This document shows, piece after piece, positions 16,094-25,323 of a stretch of DNA of 64,000 bases; within the stretch, counting starts at the first letter, position 1, and each line of letters starts with the position of its first letter. The notes under the pieces were generated by a model, which saw only the letters and a list, made by a program, of their open reading frames with translations, was not told the DNA's origin and did not search any database. The position numbers and the translations under genes were made by a program. The stretch spans positions 5,270,001-5,334,000 of the forward strand of contig NZ_CP058561.1 in the NCBI RefSeq assembly GCF_018141425.1, read 5' to 3'. The stretch is from Vallitalea guaymasensis. Its GTDB lineage: Bacteria > Bacillota > Clostridia > Lachnospirales > Vallitaleaceae.

Positions 16094-17383
16094 ATGGAGA
16101 ACATATCAACAGGCAAAAAACTAATTTTAGGTTTACAGCATGTTTTAGCAATGTTCGGAGCAACAGTCTTAGTACCAATTTTAACAGGACTTGACCCAGC
16201 TATTGCCTTATTTGCAGCTGGTGTAGGAACACTTTTATTTCACTTATGTGCAAAAGGAAAAGTACCTGTTTTCTTAGGTTCAAGTTTTGCATTTATAGGA
16301 GCAATTTCTTTAACTCTCAATCCTAATCAGCTGGATGATGTATCTAAGATGCCAAGAGCAGAATATTTACATAATCTTTCTCTAGTAAAAGGTGGAATTA
16401 TAGTAGCTGGTTTAGTATATGTAACTATGGCTATCATAATTTACTTTGTGGGAGTAGATAAAATCAAAAAATTATTCCCGCCAATTGTGACTGGGCCAAT
16501 GATTATTGTAATAGGACTTAGATTATGTACTGTTGCAACTAACAGCGCATTCTTCCCAGTAATTAATGATAATGGTGATAGAGCATTTAACGGTACTCAT
16601 GCATTAGTTGCAACAATAGTTGTATTAACAATGGTTGTTGTATCAATATTTGCTAAAGGCTTTTTCAAGATGGTGCCTATACTAATATCAGTAACGATCG
16701 GTTATTTATTATGTATCCCTTTTGGATTATTAGATACAACTGCAATAACTAATGCCGCATGGTTCTCAGTTAGTGATTCTCATATAACAGAACAGATATT
16801 GACATTACCATCTTTTACAATGTCAGGAATCATTGCTATAGCTCCAATTGCCCTAGTAGTATTTATTGAACATATAGGGGATATAACTACTAACGGTGCT
16901 GTTGTTGGTAAGAATTTCTTAGAAGATCCAGGTATCCATAGAACTATGCTAGGTGATGGTGTGGCAACAGTATTCGCTGGTTTAGTGGGAGCTCCTGCTA
17001 ATACTACATATAGTGAGAATACTGGTGTTTTAGCTGTAACAAAAGTATATAATCCTGCTATCTTAAGAATTGCAGCGGTAATAGCTATATTCTTAAGTAT
17101 GATCGGTAAATTCGGAGCAGTTATAAGAACTATACCTGGACCAGTTATGGGTGGTATAAGTATCATATTATTTGGTATGATAGCAAGTGTAGGTGTTAGA
17201 ATATTAATTTCTTCTAACCTTGATTTTACTCACAGTAGAAACTTATTGATATCAGCAATAGTTTTAGTAATTGGTATTGGTGTTGATAGTTTTCCTCTAG
17301 TTGATTCATTGACAATATCAGGATTAGCTATAGCAGCTCTTATTGGAGTCATTTTAAACCTTGTTTTGCCAAAAGGTATATAA
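16094..17383 (+). CDS. uraA: Uracil permease (NCS2 family)
   Basis: A 429-residue membrane protein with the NCS2 layout of 14 segments. It shows the opening LGLQHVLAMFGATVLVPILT with the conserved Gln-His, the TM8 stretch FIEHIGDITTNGAVVG with the substrate-contacting Glu, and the TM10 motif PANTTYSENTGVLAVT. This close match to UraA/PyrP makes uracil-proton symport the best call. RBS AGGAGGT lies at 16078-16084. It lies 99 bases downstream of pyrR with no new attenuator between, so it is probably cotranscribed. Confidence 0.92.
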   Translation: MENISTGKKLILGLQHVLAMFGATVLVPILTGLDPAIALFAAGVGTLLFHLCAKGKVPVFLGSSFAFIGAISLTLNPNQLDDVSKMPRAEYLHNLSLVKGGIIVAGLVYVTMAIIIYFVGVDKIKKLFPPIVTGPMIIVIGLRLCTVATNSAFFPVINDNGDRAFNGTHALVATIVVLTMVVVSIFAKGFFKMVPILISVTIGYLLCIPFGLLDTTAITNAAWFSVSDSHITEQILTLPSFTMSGIIAIAPIALVVFIEHIGDITTNGAVVGKNFLEDPGIHRTMLGDGVATVFAGLVGAPANTTYSENTGVLAVTKVYNPAILRIAAVIAIFLSMIGKFGAVIRTIPGPVMGGISIILFGMIASVGVRILISSNLDFTHSRNLLISAIVLVIGIGVDSFPLVDSLTISGLAIAALIGVILNLVLPKGI

Positions 17384-17400
17384 CCTTAATATAGATTATG

Positions 17401-17426
17401 AAAAGTCCCTTAATAGGGGCTTTTTT
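17401..17426 (+). terminator. Terminator of pyrR-uraA
   Basis: AAAAGTCCCT pairs with AGGGGCTTTT (one G-U) around TAAT, followed by TT. Confidence 0.85.
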
Positions 17427-17593
17427 AGATTCAAAAGAAAACTAGAATATGACTATGGAACAGCAAATACTTTATTATGGTTAAATTTCTTAGACAAAAA
17501 GTACTAAAAATCTGTTAAAATATTCATATATATATTTGAACTTAATTTTAATATGATACCAATGAAAATTACAGAAAGGAATCTAATTAACCA

Positions 17594-19210
17594 ATGAAAA
17601 TTATTAAAATAGTTTTGGGTATAATTTTACTTACTGCATTATTAACAGTTACAACAACATCTGTCTACACTACAGATAGATTCAATATGTCATATTTACA
17701 TTACGGCAGTCCTAAATCCTACATAAATTATGTTAATGATACTGAAGAATCTCTAGACAATGTATCACCTAATTACATAGACATAAATAGTGAGGGACAT
17801 ATTGAAACAAATAACATTGATACTGATTTTATAAAGACCATGCATGATAAAGGCATGAAGGTTACTCCTTTTTTAAGTAATCACTGGAATAGAGAAGCCG
17901 GTGAACTTGCATTAGCAGATATGGAAAATGTAACAACTGAAATCAATAAAATAATAGAAACCTATAATTTTGATGGTATTAACGTTGATATTGAAGGGTT
18001 GAATGAACAAAGCAGAGAACCATTTACAGAATTTATTTGTTTACTAAGAGAAAAGCTTGATAGTAATAAAGAGTTATCAATATCGGTAGCAGCTAACCCT
18101 TATGGTTCATCTAAAGGGTGGCAAGGTATGTATAATTATAAAACATTAGCTTCTTATGCAGATTATCTAATGATAATGGCTTATGATGAAAGTTATAGAG
18201 GAAGTAAACCAGGACCAGTAGCAAGTATGTCATTCGTAGAGAATTCTATCAAAAATGCTATTGATATAGGTGTACCATCAGAAAAAATAGTATTAGGTAT
18301 ACCTTTTTACGGAAGAATATGGAATATAAATGATATGGATGATTCTGATAAAGATAATAAGATTCTTGGAAAAGGAGTTACTGCGGGTACTATTGAAGCT
18401 CTGGTAGCATATTACAAGGGAAGTATCATCTATGATAAAGAATCCAAAAGCATGAAAGCTACATTTACCGTTAACACTTCTGATGAAAAGAAGAATCTAT
18501 ATAGTTGGGGTGTACCAGTGACTGTAGGTAATTATGAAATATGGTATGACGATGACTATACTATAAAAGAGAAATTGAAGCTAGTAAGTAAGTATAATCT
18601 AAAAGGTACAGGGAGCTGGAGTTTAGGTCAAGAAAACAAAGAAATATGGAAATATTACATATCATGGTTAAACGGCAATTATTTTAGCGATGTATCTAAT
18701 CATTGGGCAAAAAAAGACATATCTACTATCTATGAAAAAGATTGGATGTTAGGTACATCCAGCACACTATTTTGTCCTGATACTAGTTTAACTAGGGCAC
18801 AAGCGGCAGTTACTCTTATTAGAGCCCTTGATATTGATTTAGATTCTACCTCATCATATTTTGTTGATGTGCCAGATTCATACTGGGCAAAATCAGAAAT
18901 AGAAACTGCATATAAATGCAACATAATAAATGGTAAAAACAAAAAAATATTTGATGCAGATAGTACAATAACTAGAGAAGAACTGGCTAAAATGCTGTAC
19001 AATCTATTAGAATCAAATATTGATATACAAAAGGCAGATAACAACTTCAAGGATATAAGTCCTAATAGTTGGTCATATGAGGCTATAACAGCCTTAAATT
19101 CAGCTGGTATATTAAAAGGATATGATGAGAATACATTCAGACCTAGAGATACTGTAACAAGGGCTCAAATGGCTTGTGTCCTTAATAGGATCTCAATTTA
19201 TATAGAGTAA
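17594..19210 (+). CDS. Secreted GH18 enzyme with three SLH domains
   Basis: A 538-residue cell-envelope hydrolase. Residues 1-26 are a signal peptide. Residues about 30-360 are a GH18 barrel: FDGINVDIEG carries the D-x-D-x-E motif with Glu134 as the catalytic acid, followed by LMIMAYDESYRGSKPGP and GIPFYGRIWN. The overall form is like YaaH/SleL-type peptidoglycan N-acetylglucosaminidases rather than typical chitinases. Residues about 365-538 are three S-layer homology domains (each with F-x-D-V/I, W-A or W-S, then LTRAQ/ITREE/VTRAQ) that hold the protein on cell-wall polymer. Cell wall turnover or spore cortex handling is therefore more likely than chitin use. It stands between the two pyrimidine blocks with no clear link. 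Confidence 0.87.
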   Translation: MKIIKIVLGIILLTALLTVTTTSVYTTDRFNMSYLHYGSPKSYINYVNDTEESLDNVSPNYIDINSEGHIETNNIDTDFIKTMHDKGMKVTPFLSNHWNREAGELALADMENVTTEINKIIETYNFDGINVDIEGLNEQSREPFTEFICLLREKLDSNKELSISVAANPYGSSKGWQGMYNYKTLASYADYLMIMAYDESYRGSKPGPVASMSFVENSIKNAIDIGVPSEKIVLGIPFYGRIWNINDMDDSDKDNKILGKGVTAGTIEALVAYYKGSIIYDKESKSMKATFTVNTSDEKKNLYSWGVPVTVGNYEIWYDDDYTIKEKLKLVSKYNLKGTGSWSLGQENKEIWKYYISWLNGNYFSDVSNHWAKKDISTIYEKDWMLGTSSTLFCPDTSLTRAQAAVTLIRALDIDLDSTSSYFVDVPDSYWAKSEIETAYKCNIINGKNKKIFDADSTITREELAKMLYNLLESNIDIQKADNNFKDISPNSWSYEAITALNSAGILKGYDENTFRPRDTVTRAQMACVLNRISIYIE

Positions 19211-19309
19211 TATTCTGGTAATAGTTATGTTAATATTCATGTTTGCTATTGATTTAATTCAAATAGTGGTATACAATATATTTTATTAATCACCCTTGGA
19301 GGTACCAAA

Positions 19310-20242
19310 ATGTTACTTAATATTAAACATTTTCTAGATTTGAAATCCTTATCATGTGATGAGATTCACTATATACTTAACTCAGCACAAAAAATGAAAT
19401 ATACCATAGAATCTAATAAATTCACTACAACCCCTTTATTGAAAGGAAAAACAGTTGCAACTTTATATTATGAAGAACAATCTCGTTCCAGATTATCTTT
19501 TGAACTTGCAGCTCAAAACTTAAATGCTAAAGTTATTAATCTCACTACATCTAAGGAATTATATAGAGGTGAATCACTTAAAGACCTTGGCAGATCAGTA
19601 GACCAGATTGGAGCTGATTTCATTGTCATAAGACATCCTTTGTCAGGAGGACCACATTATCTTACTAAGTATGTAAATGCTTCTGTAATTAATGCTGGTG
19701 ATGGTAGAAACGAAAATCCTAGCCAATCGTTAGTGGATCTATTATCAATCTATGAGATCAAAAATAAATTCAAAGGATTGAAAGTGGCAATAATAGGAGA
19801 CATCATGCACAATAGAGTGGCAAGAAGTAATATATGGGGACTTACTAAACTAGGTGCAAAAGTAAGAATCGCTGGACCACCTACACTAATACCTAGTAAC
19901 CTTGGAGATAATGTAGAAGTTCACAATAATACTACAGAAGCAATAATTGATGCAGATGTAATCATGACCCTCAAAATTCAGAATGAAAGGCAAGAAGATA
20001 ATCTGTTACCATCAATAAATGAATATATGAGGTTATTTAAATTAGATGTCAATCGCTTGCAATATGCTAAGAAAGATGTAATTGTTATGCACCCAGGACC
20101 TATAAATAGAGGTATAGAAATCTCTTCAGAGGTTATAGATGGAGATAATTCTATAATAAATAGGCAACAAATCAATGGAGTAGCTGTGAGAATGGCATTA
20201 TTTCATGTATTATCTAAGTGTGGGGTGAATTTTAATGTATAA
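19310..20242 (+). CDS. pyrB: Aspartate carbamoyltransferase homologue with altered active site
   Basis: A 310-residue transcarbamylase that aligns along its length with B. subtilis PyrB (for example GDIMHNRVARSN, IQNERQ, MHPGPINRGIEI). However, the carbamoyl-phosphate loop, normally STRTR, reads QSRSR (Gln57-Arg61); the 80s-loop lysine is Arg86; the HPTQ histidine is Asn136 (NPSQ); and the arginine before IQNER, which holds aspartate, is Lys222. The remaining Arg59, Arg105-type IRHP and the HPGP loop are present. It may be a very divergent ATCase, a transcarbamylase with another substrate, or inactive. The stop overlaps the start of pyrC by 8 bases. No PyrR site was seen upstream. Confidence 0.85.
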   Translation: MLLNIKHFLDLKSLSCDEIHYILNSAQKMKYTIESNKFTTTPLLKGKTVATLYYEEQSRSRLSFELAAQNLNAKVINLTTSKELYRGESLKDLGRSVDQIGADFIVIRHPLSGGPHYLTKYVNASVINAGDGRNENPSQSLVDLLSIYEIKNKFKGLKVAIIGDIMHNRVARSNIWGLTKLGAKVRIAGPPTLIPSNLGDNVEVHNNTTEAIIDADVIMTLKIQNERQEDNLLPSINEYMRLFKLDVNRLQYAKKDVIVMHPGPINRGIEISSEVIDGDNSIINRQQINGVAVRMALFHVLSKCGVNFNV

Positions 20243-21515
20243 CTTACTTATAAAAAATGGAAAGATTGTTACATCTGAAGAAACATTGGTGAATACAGAT
20301 ATATTGATAGATGGTGGTAAAATCAGTGAAGTGATGCCTAACATTAATATAGATGGTTATTACACTATAGATGCAACAGATAAGATTATTATTCCAGGAC
20401 TTATTGATATGCATTGTGATATATGCGAGCCTGGCTATGAATATAGAGAAAGCCTTGTAACAGCTTCATTAAGTGCTGCGAGGGGCGGATTCACAAGTAT
20501 AACTTGTAGTCCTAATACATTACCAAGTATAGATAATAAAACAGTAGTTGAATATATAAAAACAAAATCAGAAATTGATGCAGTTACACATTTATTTCCT
20601 TATGGAAGCTTGACAAAAGAATGTAAAGGGACAGAACTTACTGAATATGGCGAAATGCAGTTATCAGGTATAGTAGCATTATCTGATGGTGATGTTCCAA
20701 TACAAGATAATAGCGTTGTAAAAAAAATATTTCGTTATGCAAGTATGTTTGATATGCCTATAATAATGCATTGTGAAGATACTAGTATTTCCAATAAAAG
20801 TGGTATCAATGAAGGCTATATGGCTACAAAGCTAGGATTAAAAGGTTTTCCTGTAGTAGCTGAGACAATTCAGCTAGCTAGAAACATATTTTTAGCAAAA
20901 GAGTATGGTATTAACTTACACATCACACATGTTTCATCAAAAGAGTCTGTAGAATTAATTAGACTTGCAAAAGATAAAGGGATTAGTATTACAGCGGAAA
21001 CTTCTCCTAGATATTTTATATTGGATGAATCCAATGTTGATAACTATAATACCTATGCTAAGATAAGTCCTCCTCTTAGAACTAGGGAAGATATTGAGGG
21101 TATAATCAACGGATTGAAAGACGGTACAATTGATGTAATCAGTTCTGATCATAAACCTAACACAATTGACTCGAAATTATTGGAATTTGATATTGCTTCC
21201 TTTGGCATGTCAACATTTGAAACAGCATTTAAACTATCCTATACTTATTTGGTTCACAACGGTATTTTGACATTACAAGAATTAGTTAATAAAATGTCAT
21301 ATAATCCAGCTAACATATTGGGTATAAATAAAGGTAAGATTACCCCCGGATACGATGCTGATTTAGTTATGATTGACATAAATAGTAAAGATGTGATAAA
21401 TTCCAAAAAGTTTTTGTCAAAAGCAAAATACTCCGTATATGATGGATATGAAACTCGGGTAGATATAACAAATACTATCATTCAAGGAAACCATTACAAT
21501 TATAATGAAGATTAA
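20235..21515 (+). CDS. pyrC: Dihydroorotase homologue with altered metal site
   Basis: A 426-residue amidohydrolase of the class I dihydroorotase type, overlapping pyrB. Overall similarity to B. subtilis PyrC is clear (PGYEYRESLVTASLSAARGG, MHCEDTSI, DADLVMIDI). The metal motif, normally HVHFRE or HxHxR, is HCDICE: His60 stays, but the second His is Asp62 and the substrate-binding Arg is Cys64. His179, His232 and Asp305 are kept, while the following APH motif reads KPN (Asn309). The changes parallel those in the partner PyrB, so the pair may have moved to a related substrate or lost activity together; a full-length open frame argues against simple decay. Followed by a 25-bp perfect hairpin. 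Confidence 0.85.
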   Translation: MYNLLIKNGKIVTSEETLVNTDILIDGGKISEVMPNINIDGYYTIDATDKIIIPGLIDMHCDICEPGYEYRESLVTASLSAARGGFTSITCSPNTLPSIDNKTVVEYIKTKSEIDAVTHLFPYGSLTKECKGTELTEYGEMQLSGIVALSDGDVPIQDNSVVKKIFRYASMFDMPIIMHCEDTSISNKSGINEGYMATKLGLKGFPVVAETIQLARNIFLAKEYGINLHITHVSSKESVELIRLAKDKGISITAETSPRYFILDESNVDNYNTYAKISPPLRTREDIEGIINGLKDGTIDVISSDHKPNTIDSKLLEFDIASFGMSTFETAFKLSYTYLVHNGILTLQELVNKMSYNPANILGINKGKITPGYDADLVMIDINSKDVINSKKFLSKAKYSVYDGYETRVDITNTIIQGNHYNYNED

Positions 21516-21573
21516 GTAAAACTAGAAGCATTATATAATCATTAACAAGATTATATAATGCTTCTAGTTTTAC
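21516..21573. terminator. Perfect 25-bp hairpin, bidirectional terminator
   Basis: Arms 21516-21540 and 21549-21573 are exact reverse complements around an 8-base loop. The arm ends AAAA/TTTT give a U tract in either direction. It lies between convergent pyrC and the small ORF on the minus strand. Confidence 0.85.
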
Positions 21574-21616
21574 CTAGTAACAGATATCAAGTTTTTTATA
21601 TAATATATTGGATTAA

Positions 21617-21748
21617 TTACCTTATATTATTATCTTTAGACTCTTTATCATATTTTTCTTTCTTAATGTTGCTATCATTATCATATTTACCATTATTCTT
21701 TATGGTTCTTTCGATTTTTTCACCGTTTTCTTGACCAGATGCTCTCAA
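21617..21748 (-). CDS. Small hydrophilic protein, 43 residues, unknown
   Basis: A TTG start at 21748 on the minus strand, preceded by AGGAGGT with good spacing, opens a 43-codon frame containing NGEKIERTIKNNGKYDNDSN and ending KESKDNNIR. It is rich in Lys, Asn, Asp and Glu, with no hydrophobic stretch. I do not recognise it. It shares a general look and a short (I)-K/R-x(2)-IxxN-x-KY pattern with the 48-residue ORF at 12789-12935. The RBS and the bidirectional terminator immediately downstream support expression. It may be a spore or stress small protein. Confidence 0.45.
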   Translation of the reverse strand: MRASGQENGEKIERTIKNNGKYDNDSNIKKEKYDKESKDNNIR

Positions 21749-22066
21749 AATAACTACCTCCTAAATCTAATTTTATTAAACATAAATAGTATAAAACACT
21801 TTTGTTATTATTATACAGTTAAATTAATATTGTATATATTTAATTCTGAATATTATAATATGACAAAAATACCAATACGATACTATTAATATTAGTGATT
21901 ATTTACAATTGTTTTAATTAACAAAAACATAACAATTATTGTAGAAATTATCAATAAAATGTTATATACTAGTAATGTAGATGGCATGTCTGAATATTGA
22001 AAGAAATATCATAGATATATGAATATTTATACAGGTTGTCTAACAAAAAACAGGGAGGTTTTTTTA

Positions 22067-24166
22067 ATGAAGAAAAAAGTATTAACATCATTATTGGCTC
22101 TTGTATTTTGTCTAACTTTCGCTTTTAATGTACCCGAAGTATATGCAGAAGATGGTTGGGATACTTCAAGATATGGAGATCTTATCGACATCGGACCAAA
22201 AATCAGAGAATTAGAGAAAGATAATGAGTATAAGGAAAAAGTTGCTAATCAAATTAAGCAATTTGCAAGAACTGTGAATCTAGCAGAAAATCGCTTATTT
22301 GCCCTAGAAGCTGATGATCCTAACTTTACATTCAATGGTGGAACTAAGCATTTTCTATCATATGATGAACAAAACGGATATTATCTTAAAACTTATACTT
22401 TAAGAAGTATTGGAGATAGTGTAGAAATATGGATAGCAGATAATTTAGATTACATCGATGATAGAGAAGCCCCTGTAATAACTCAAGCACAAGCTGACCA
22501 TATGAAAGATGTATTTGATGAAACCGTTTATCCTAAAGATACTGATTTCTTTGGAATGCATGATTCACATACTGGAATAAATGCAACTCTTCCAGGACAA
22601 GTTGGTTTACCAGCTGATTATTATGTATCTCAAGATGGAGTTGAAAGAGTTATTCTTCTAGTTGATAACTTCAGAGATGTGAATTACTACGATAAAACAT
22701 ATCCTTTGATTATTGGTGGATTCTACTCACCTATGTATGAAGAATATACTGATAGAAATATTATCAATATATCAGCAAAAGATTGGGAACATAGATTAGA
22801 TAGTAACTGGTTACCAACTACAGCTCATGAATTCCAACATTTAATTCATGATGATAATGATTCATCTGAAACAACTTGGTTAAATGAAGGTATGTCTGAG
22901 TTTGCTGAATTCTTATGCTTTGAAATGCATCCAATGAGTCATGTAAATGCTTTCTTGGATTATCCTGAGAATTCATTAATAGAATGGGATGAGCATGTAG
23001 ATGCTCCAACAGGACCAGAAACGTTAGCTGACTATGGTCAAGCTTACTTATTCGTATTATATATGAACGATCATTTCGGACATGATTTCATTCAAGCATT
23101 AGCTAAGAATGAATCCCATGGTATTGAAAGTACTAATCAAGTTCTTAATCAATTCAATACAGGTATAGACTTTGAAGAATTATTTAGAAGATTTACTATA
23201 GCTGCTGCAATAGATACCGATCTTTTCGGTGGCGATTTTTATAATTTCGACAGCATAGATGTTAATGTAGATTTTGAATCAGCACTTGAGTATGATAAAG
23301 ATGGAGTACCTGCATGGGGAGCTGATTACAAAGTATTAGATAACTCTAAGAGAATACGTAACATCAAATTCGATGGTGTTGAATTTATGCCAAATCCTTG
23401 GAAAGCAATGGAAGACCCAAAAGAAAACAGAGGAACTGTACTTTGGGGTAACAATGGTGACAATATAGATAATCAATTAATCTTTAGAGCAGATTTATCT
23501 AGTGCCGTTAATCCATTATTGAAATTTGATACATTTGTAGATGCAGAGCCTTTATGGGATGCTTGTATGGTTCAAGTTTCAACAGATGAAGGACAAACTT
23601 GGACAAGTCTAGCTAATGATAATACTATTGATAAAGATACATTCCCACTTAATTCACAAGCGCCACAAATATATGAAAATCTTCCTGGATTCTCAAGACA
23701 AGATACAGCTTGGGGTAGTGAAGAATTTGATTTAACTCAATATGCTGGTCAAGAGATATTAGTTGCATTCCGTTATATGACAGATTCAGCTTCTAATGAA
23801 TCAGGCTGGTTCATAGATAATGTTCAGATTGAAGAAATAGGTTATAATCATGATTGTAATTCTTTAGAAGGATTTAAAAGTATTGATGAAATATTAGATA
23901 TAAAAGTAGAATATTGTGTTACATTCATTAATAAGAAAACATTTGGTAATGAAGGGGATATATTCTATTTAGAAACATTTAACATTCATAACCTTGATCC
24001 ATTCAATATAACTGAGCAAGACTCTGTAAAATTAAATTGTTTCTTCCAACATGGTACAACTTACATGATAGTATGGTATGCCGCACCAATCGGTAAAAAA
24101 GGAGCAGTTGATTTCACATATGAAATAGTATACAGTAAGTTTTTTGATGGATTCAAAACAAGATAA
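22067..24166 (+). CDS. Secreted zinc metalloprotease, immune inhibitor A-like
   Basis: A 699-residue exported protease. MKKKVLTSLLALVFCLTFAF followed by VYAED is a signal peptide cut near residue 26. The catalytic motif HEFQHLIH (His254, Glu255, His258) is followed by TTWLNEGMSEFAEF with Glu274 as the likely third zinc ligand, the gluzincin arrangement seen in M6/M30-like peptidases. Residues about 460-600 form a jelly-roll of the kind found in the C-terminal part of InhA-type enzymes (QVSTDEGQTWTSL, then SGWFIDNVQI). The last 90 residues are an extra beta domain. The ATG at 22067 follows GGGAGG; an upstream in-frame ATG at 22019 would spoil the signal peptide. Likely function: extracellular protein breakdown; a role against a host is possible but not shown. 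Confidence 0.83.
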   Translation: MKKKVLTSLLALVFCLTFAFNVPEVYAEDGWDTSRYGDLIDIGPKIRELEKDNEYKEKVANQIKQFARTVNLAENRLFALEADDPNFTFNGGTKHFLSYDEQNGYYLKTYTLRSIGDSVEIWIADNLDYIDDREAPVITQAQADHMKDVFDETVYPKDTDFFGMHDSHTGINATLPGQVGLPADYYVSQDGVERVILLVDNFRDVNYYDKTYPLIIGGFYSPMYEEYTDRNIINISAKDWEHRLDSNWLPTTAHEFQHLIHDDNDSSETTWLNEGMSEFAEFLCFEMHPMSHVNAFLDYPENSLIEWDEHVDAPTGPETLADYGQAYLFVLYMNDHFGHDFIQALAKNESHGIESTNQVLNQFNTGIDFEELFRRFTIAAAIDTDLFGGDFYNFDSIDVNVDFESALEYDKDGVPAWGADYKVLDNSKRIRNIKFDGVEFMPNPWKAMEDPKENRGTVLWGNNGDNIDNQLIFRADLSSAVNPLLKFDTFVDAEPLWDACMVQVSTDEGQTWTSLANDNTIDKDTFPLNSQAPQIYENLPGFSRQDTAWGSEEFDLTQYAGQEILVAFRYMTDSASNESGWFIDNVQIEEIGYNHDCNSLEGFKSIDEILDIKVEYCVTFINKKTFGNEGDIFYLETFNIHNLDPFNITEQDSVKLNCFFQHGTTYMIVWYAAPIGKKGAVDFTYEIVYSKFFDGFKTR

Positions 24167-24206
24167 TTAATAATAGTTTTACATAAGTAAATATTATTAT
24201 CTAAAT

Positions 24207-24244
24207 AAAGCCTATCAACAAGCAATAGTGTTGGTAGGCTTTTT
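24207..24244 (+). terminator. Terminator after the metalloprotease gene
   Basis: AAAGCCTATCAACA pairs with TGTTGGTAGGCTTT (one G-U) around an 8-base loop, ending in a T run. Confidence 0.88.
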
Positions 24245-24388
24245 ACACGCTAATTATAAATTAATATTAATAATTTCTTAATTAATACAAAGTATACAAA
24301 GGATATTACTTTATATTATAAATATATGTTCATATATTGAACATACCATATAAGGCATAAAAATGGCATAAATTCTCTTTTGAATATG

Positions 24389-24467
24389 TTTTAGCAACTA
24401 AAATATATTGACAAATTCCAGTAACAGTGATAATCTTTTAGTTACTAAAATATATTACTTAGTAATT
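24389..24467 (+). promoter_or_regulatory. Promoter with twin MarR-like operators
   Basis: TTTTAGCAACTAAAA (24389-24403) and TTTTAGTTACTAAAA (24436-24450) are near-identical dyads, each followed by TATATT. TTGACA lies at 24408-24413 between them and TAATCT at 24431-24436, spacing 17. A third related dyad, ATTACTTAGTAAT, is at 24454-24466. The first box sits on the -35 side and the second over the start region. The MarR protein encoded in this operon is the likely repressor. Confidence 0.65.
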
Positions 24468-24484
24468 TGAAGGAGGAATGAATT

Positions 24485-25306
24485 TTGAAAATATTGATTG
24501 CATTTTTTTCGGCAACGGGCAACACTAAAAAAATAGCAACTGTAATTAAAAACAAACTAAAAGAACTTGATGTAGATGTTACTAGTTTAGATATTACTTC
24601 TTATTCAAGTAGACAAAGAGAATTGATAATTAATGAATATGATGGTATTTTTTTTGGATTCCCTATTTATTCTATGAGAGCTCCTAGGATATGCAGAGAA
24701 TGGTTACAAAGAATAGATGGAAAAGGCAAAAAGTGTTCAGTTTTCTTTACTTATGGTGGATTTGGAAAGGACCCAGCTCATTATTATATTAAACAGTTAT
24801 TGGATGTACATAACTTCAAATTAGTTTCTTCAGCAGAATTTGTAAGTGCTCATACTTTTAATTATAGCGGATGGTTGGCTGCTGAAAATCGTCCTAATAA
24901 ATCAGATTATAATATTGCAGAAGAATACACAGTTAAAACAATAAACAAATTTATCAGTAATGAACCTTATGAACCTATAGAATATGATAAACCATTATAC
25001 AGCTCTGATCAATTGGATCAAGCAGAGAAATATCGTTTTCATGTAATTACTAAACTTCCTACAAGAGATTCTGATTCCTGTTCAATGTGCGGATTATGTG
25101 AAAACATATGTCCCACAAAGGCAATGGACGCTAAAAAAGGTATTGCTGATATTGAGTCTTGTATAGCATGTTTTAGATGTATAGCTAATTGTCCAGAACA
25201 AGTTTTACATACTAATGATATATCCCATACTTGGGAACAAAAGCTAGAATTCCATAAAGCAACAAAAGAAGGAATTGATAAAATGGTAAGTAAAATATAT
25301 ATTTAA
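24485..25306 (+). CDS. EFR1-type flavodoxin-ferredoxin protein
   Basis: A 273-residue cytoplasmic electron-transfer protein. Residues 1-165 are a flavodoxin-like domain with the FMN loop FSATGNTKKIA and YDGIFFGFPIYSMRAPRI. Residues about 195-245 are a 2[4Fe-4S] ferredoxin: CSMCGLCENICPTKAM and CIACFRCIANCPEQVL. This combination is known as the EFR1 family; the redox partner is unknown. The start is TTG at 24485 after AAGGAGG. It is the first gene of an operon with a MarR regulator 17 bases downstream. Nearby iron-transport genes suggest a role in reductive iron release or a redox stress response, which is inference. Confidence 0.88.
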   Translation: MKILIAFFSATGNTKKIATVIKNKLKELDVDVTSLDITSYSSRQRELIINEYDGIFFGFPIYSMRAPRICREWLQRIDGKGKKCSVFFTYGGFGKDPAHYYIKQLLDVHNFKLVSSAEFVSAHTFNYSGWLAAENRPNKSDYNIAEEYTVKTINKFISNEPYEPIEYDKPLYSSDQLDQAEKYRFHVITKLPTRDSDSCSMCGLCENICPTKAMDAKKGIADIESCIACFRCIANCPEQVLHTNDISHTWEQKLEFHKATKEGIDKMVSKIYI

Positions 25307-25323
25307 AACAGAGAGGTGACAAA

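Noticed and set aside
17594-19210. GH18 gene, metalloprotease and Cyt-like proteins as one invertebrate-pathogenicity island.
   Set aside because: They are 3 to 27 kb apart with housekeeping genes between them, and the GH18 enzyme looks like a peptidoglycan hydrolase; there is no sequence evidence of a common system.
22019-22066. Upstream start for the metalloprotease at 22019.
   Set aside because: The ATG at 22067 has GGGAGG upstream and yields a clean signal peptide; the earlier start would put a polar stretch in front of it.
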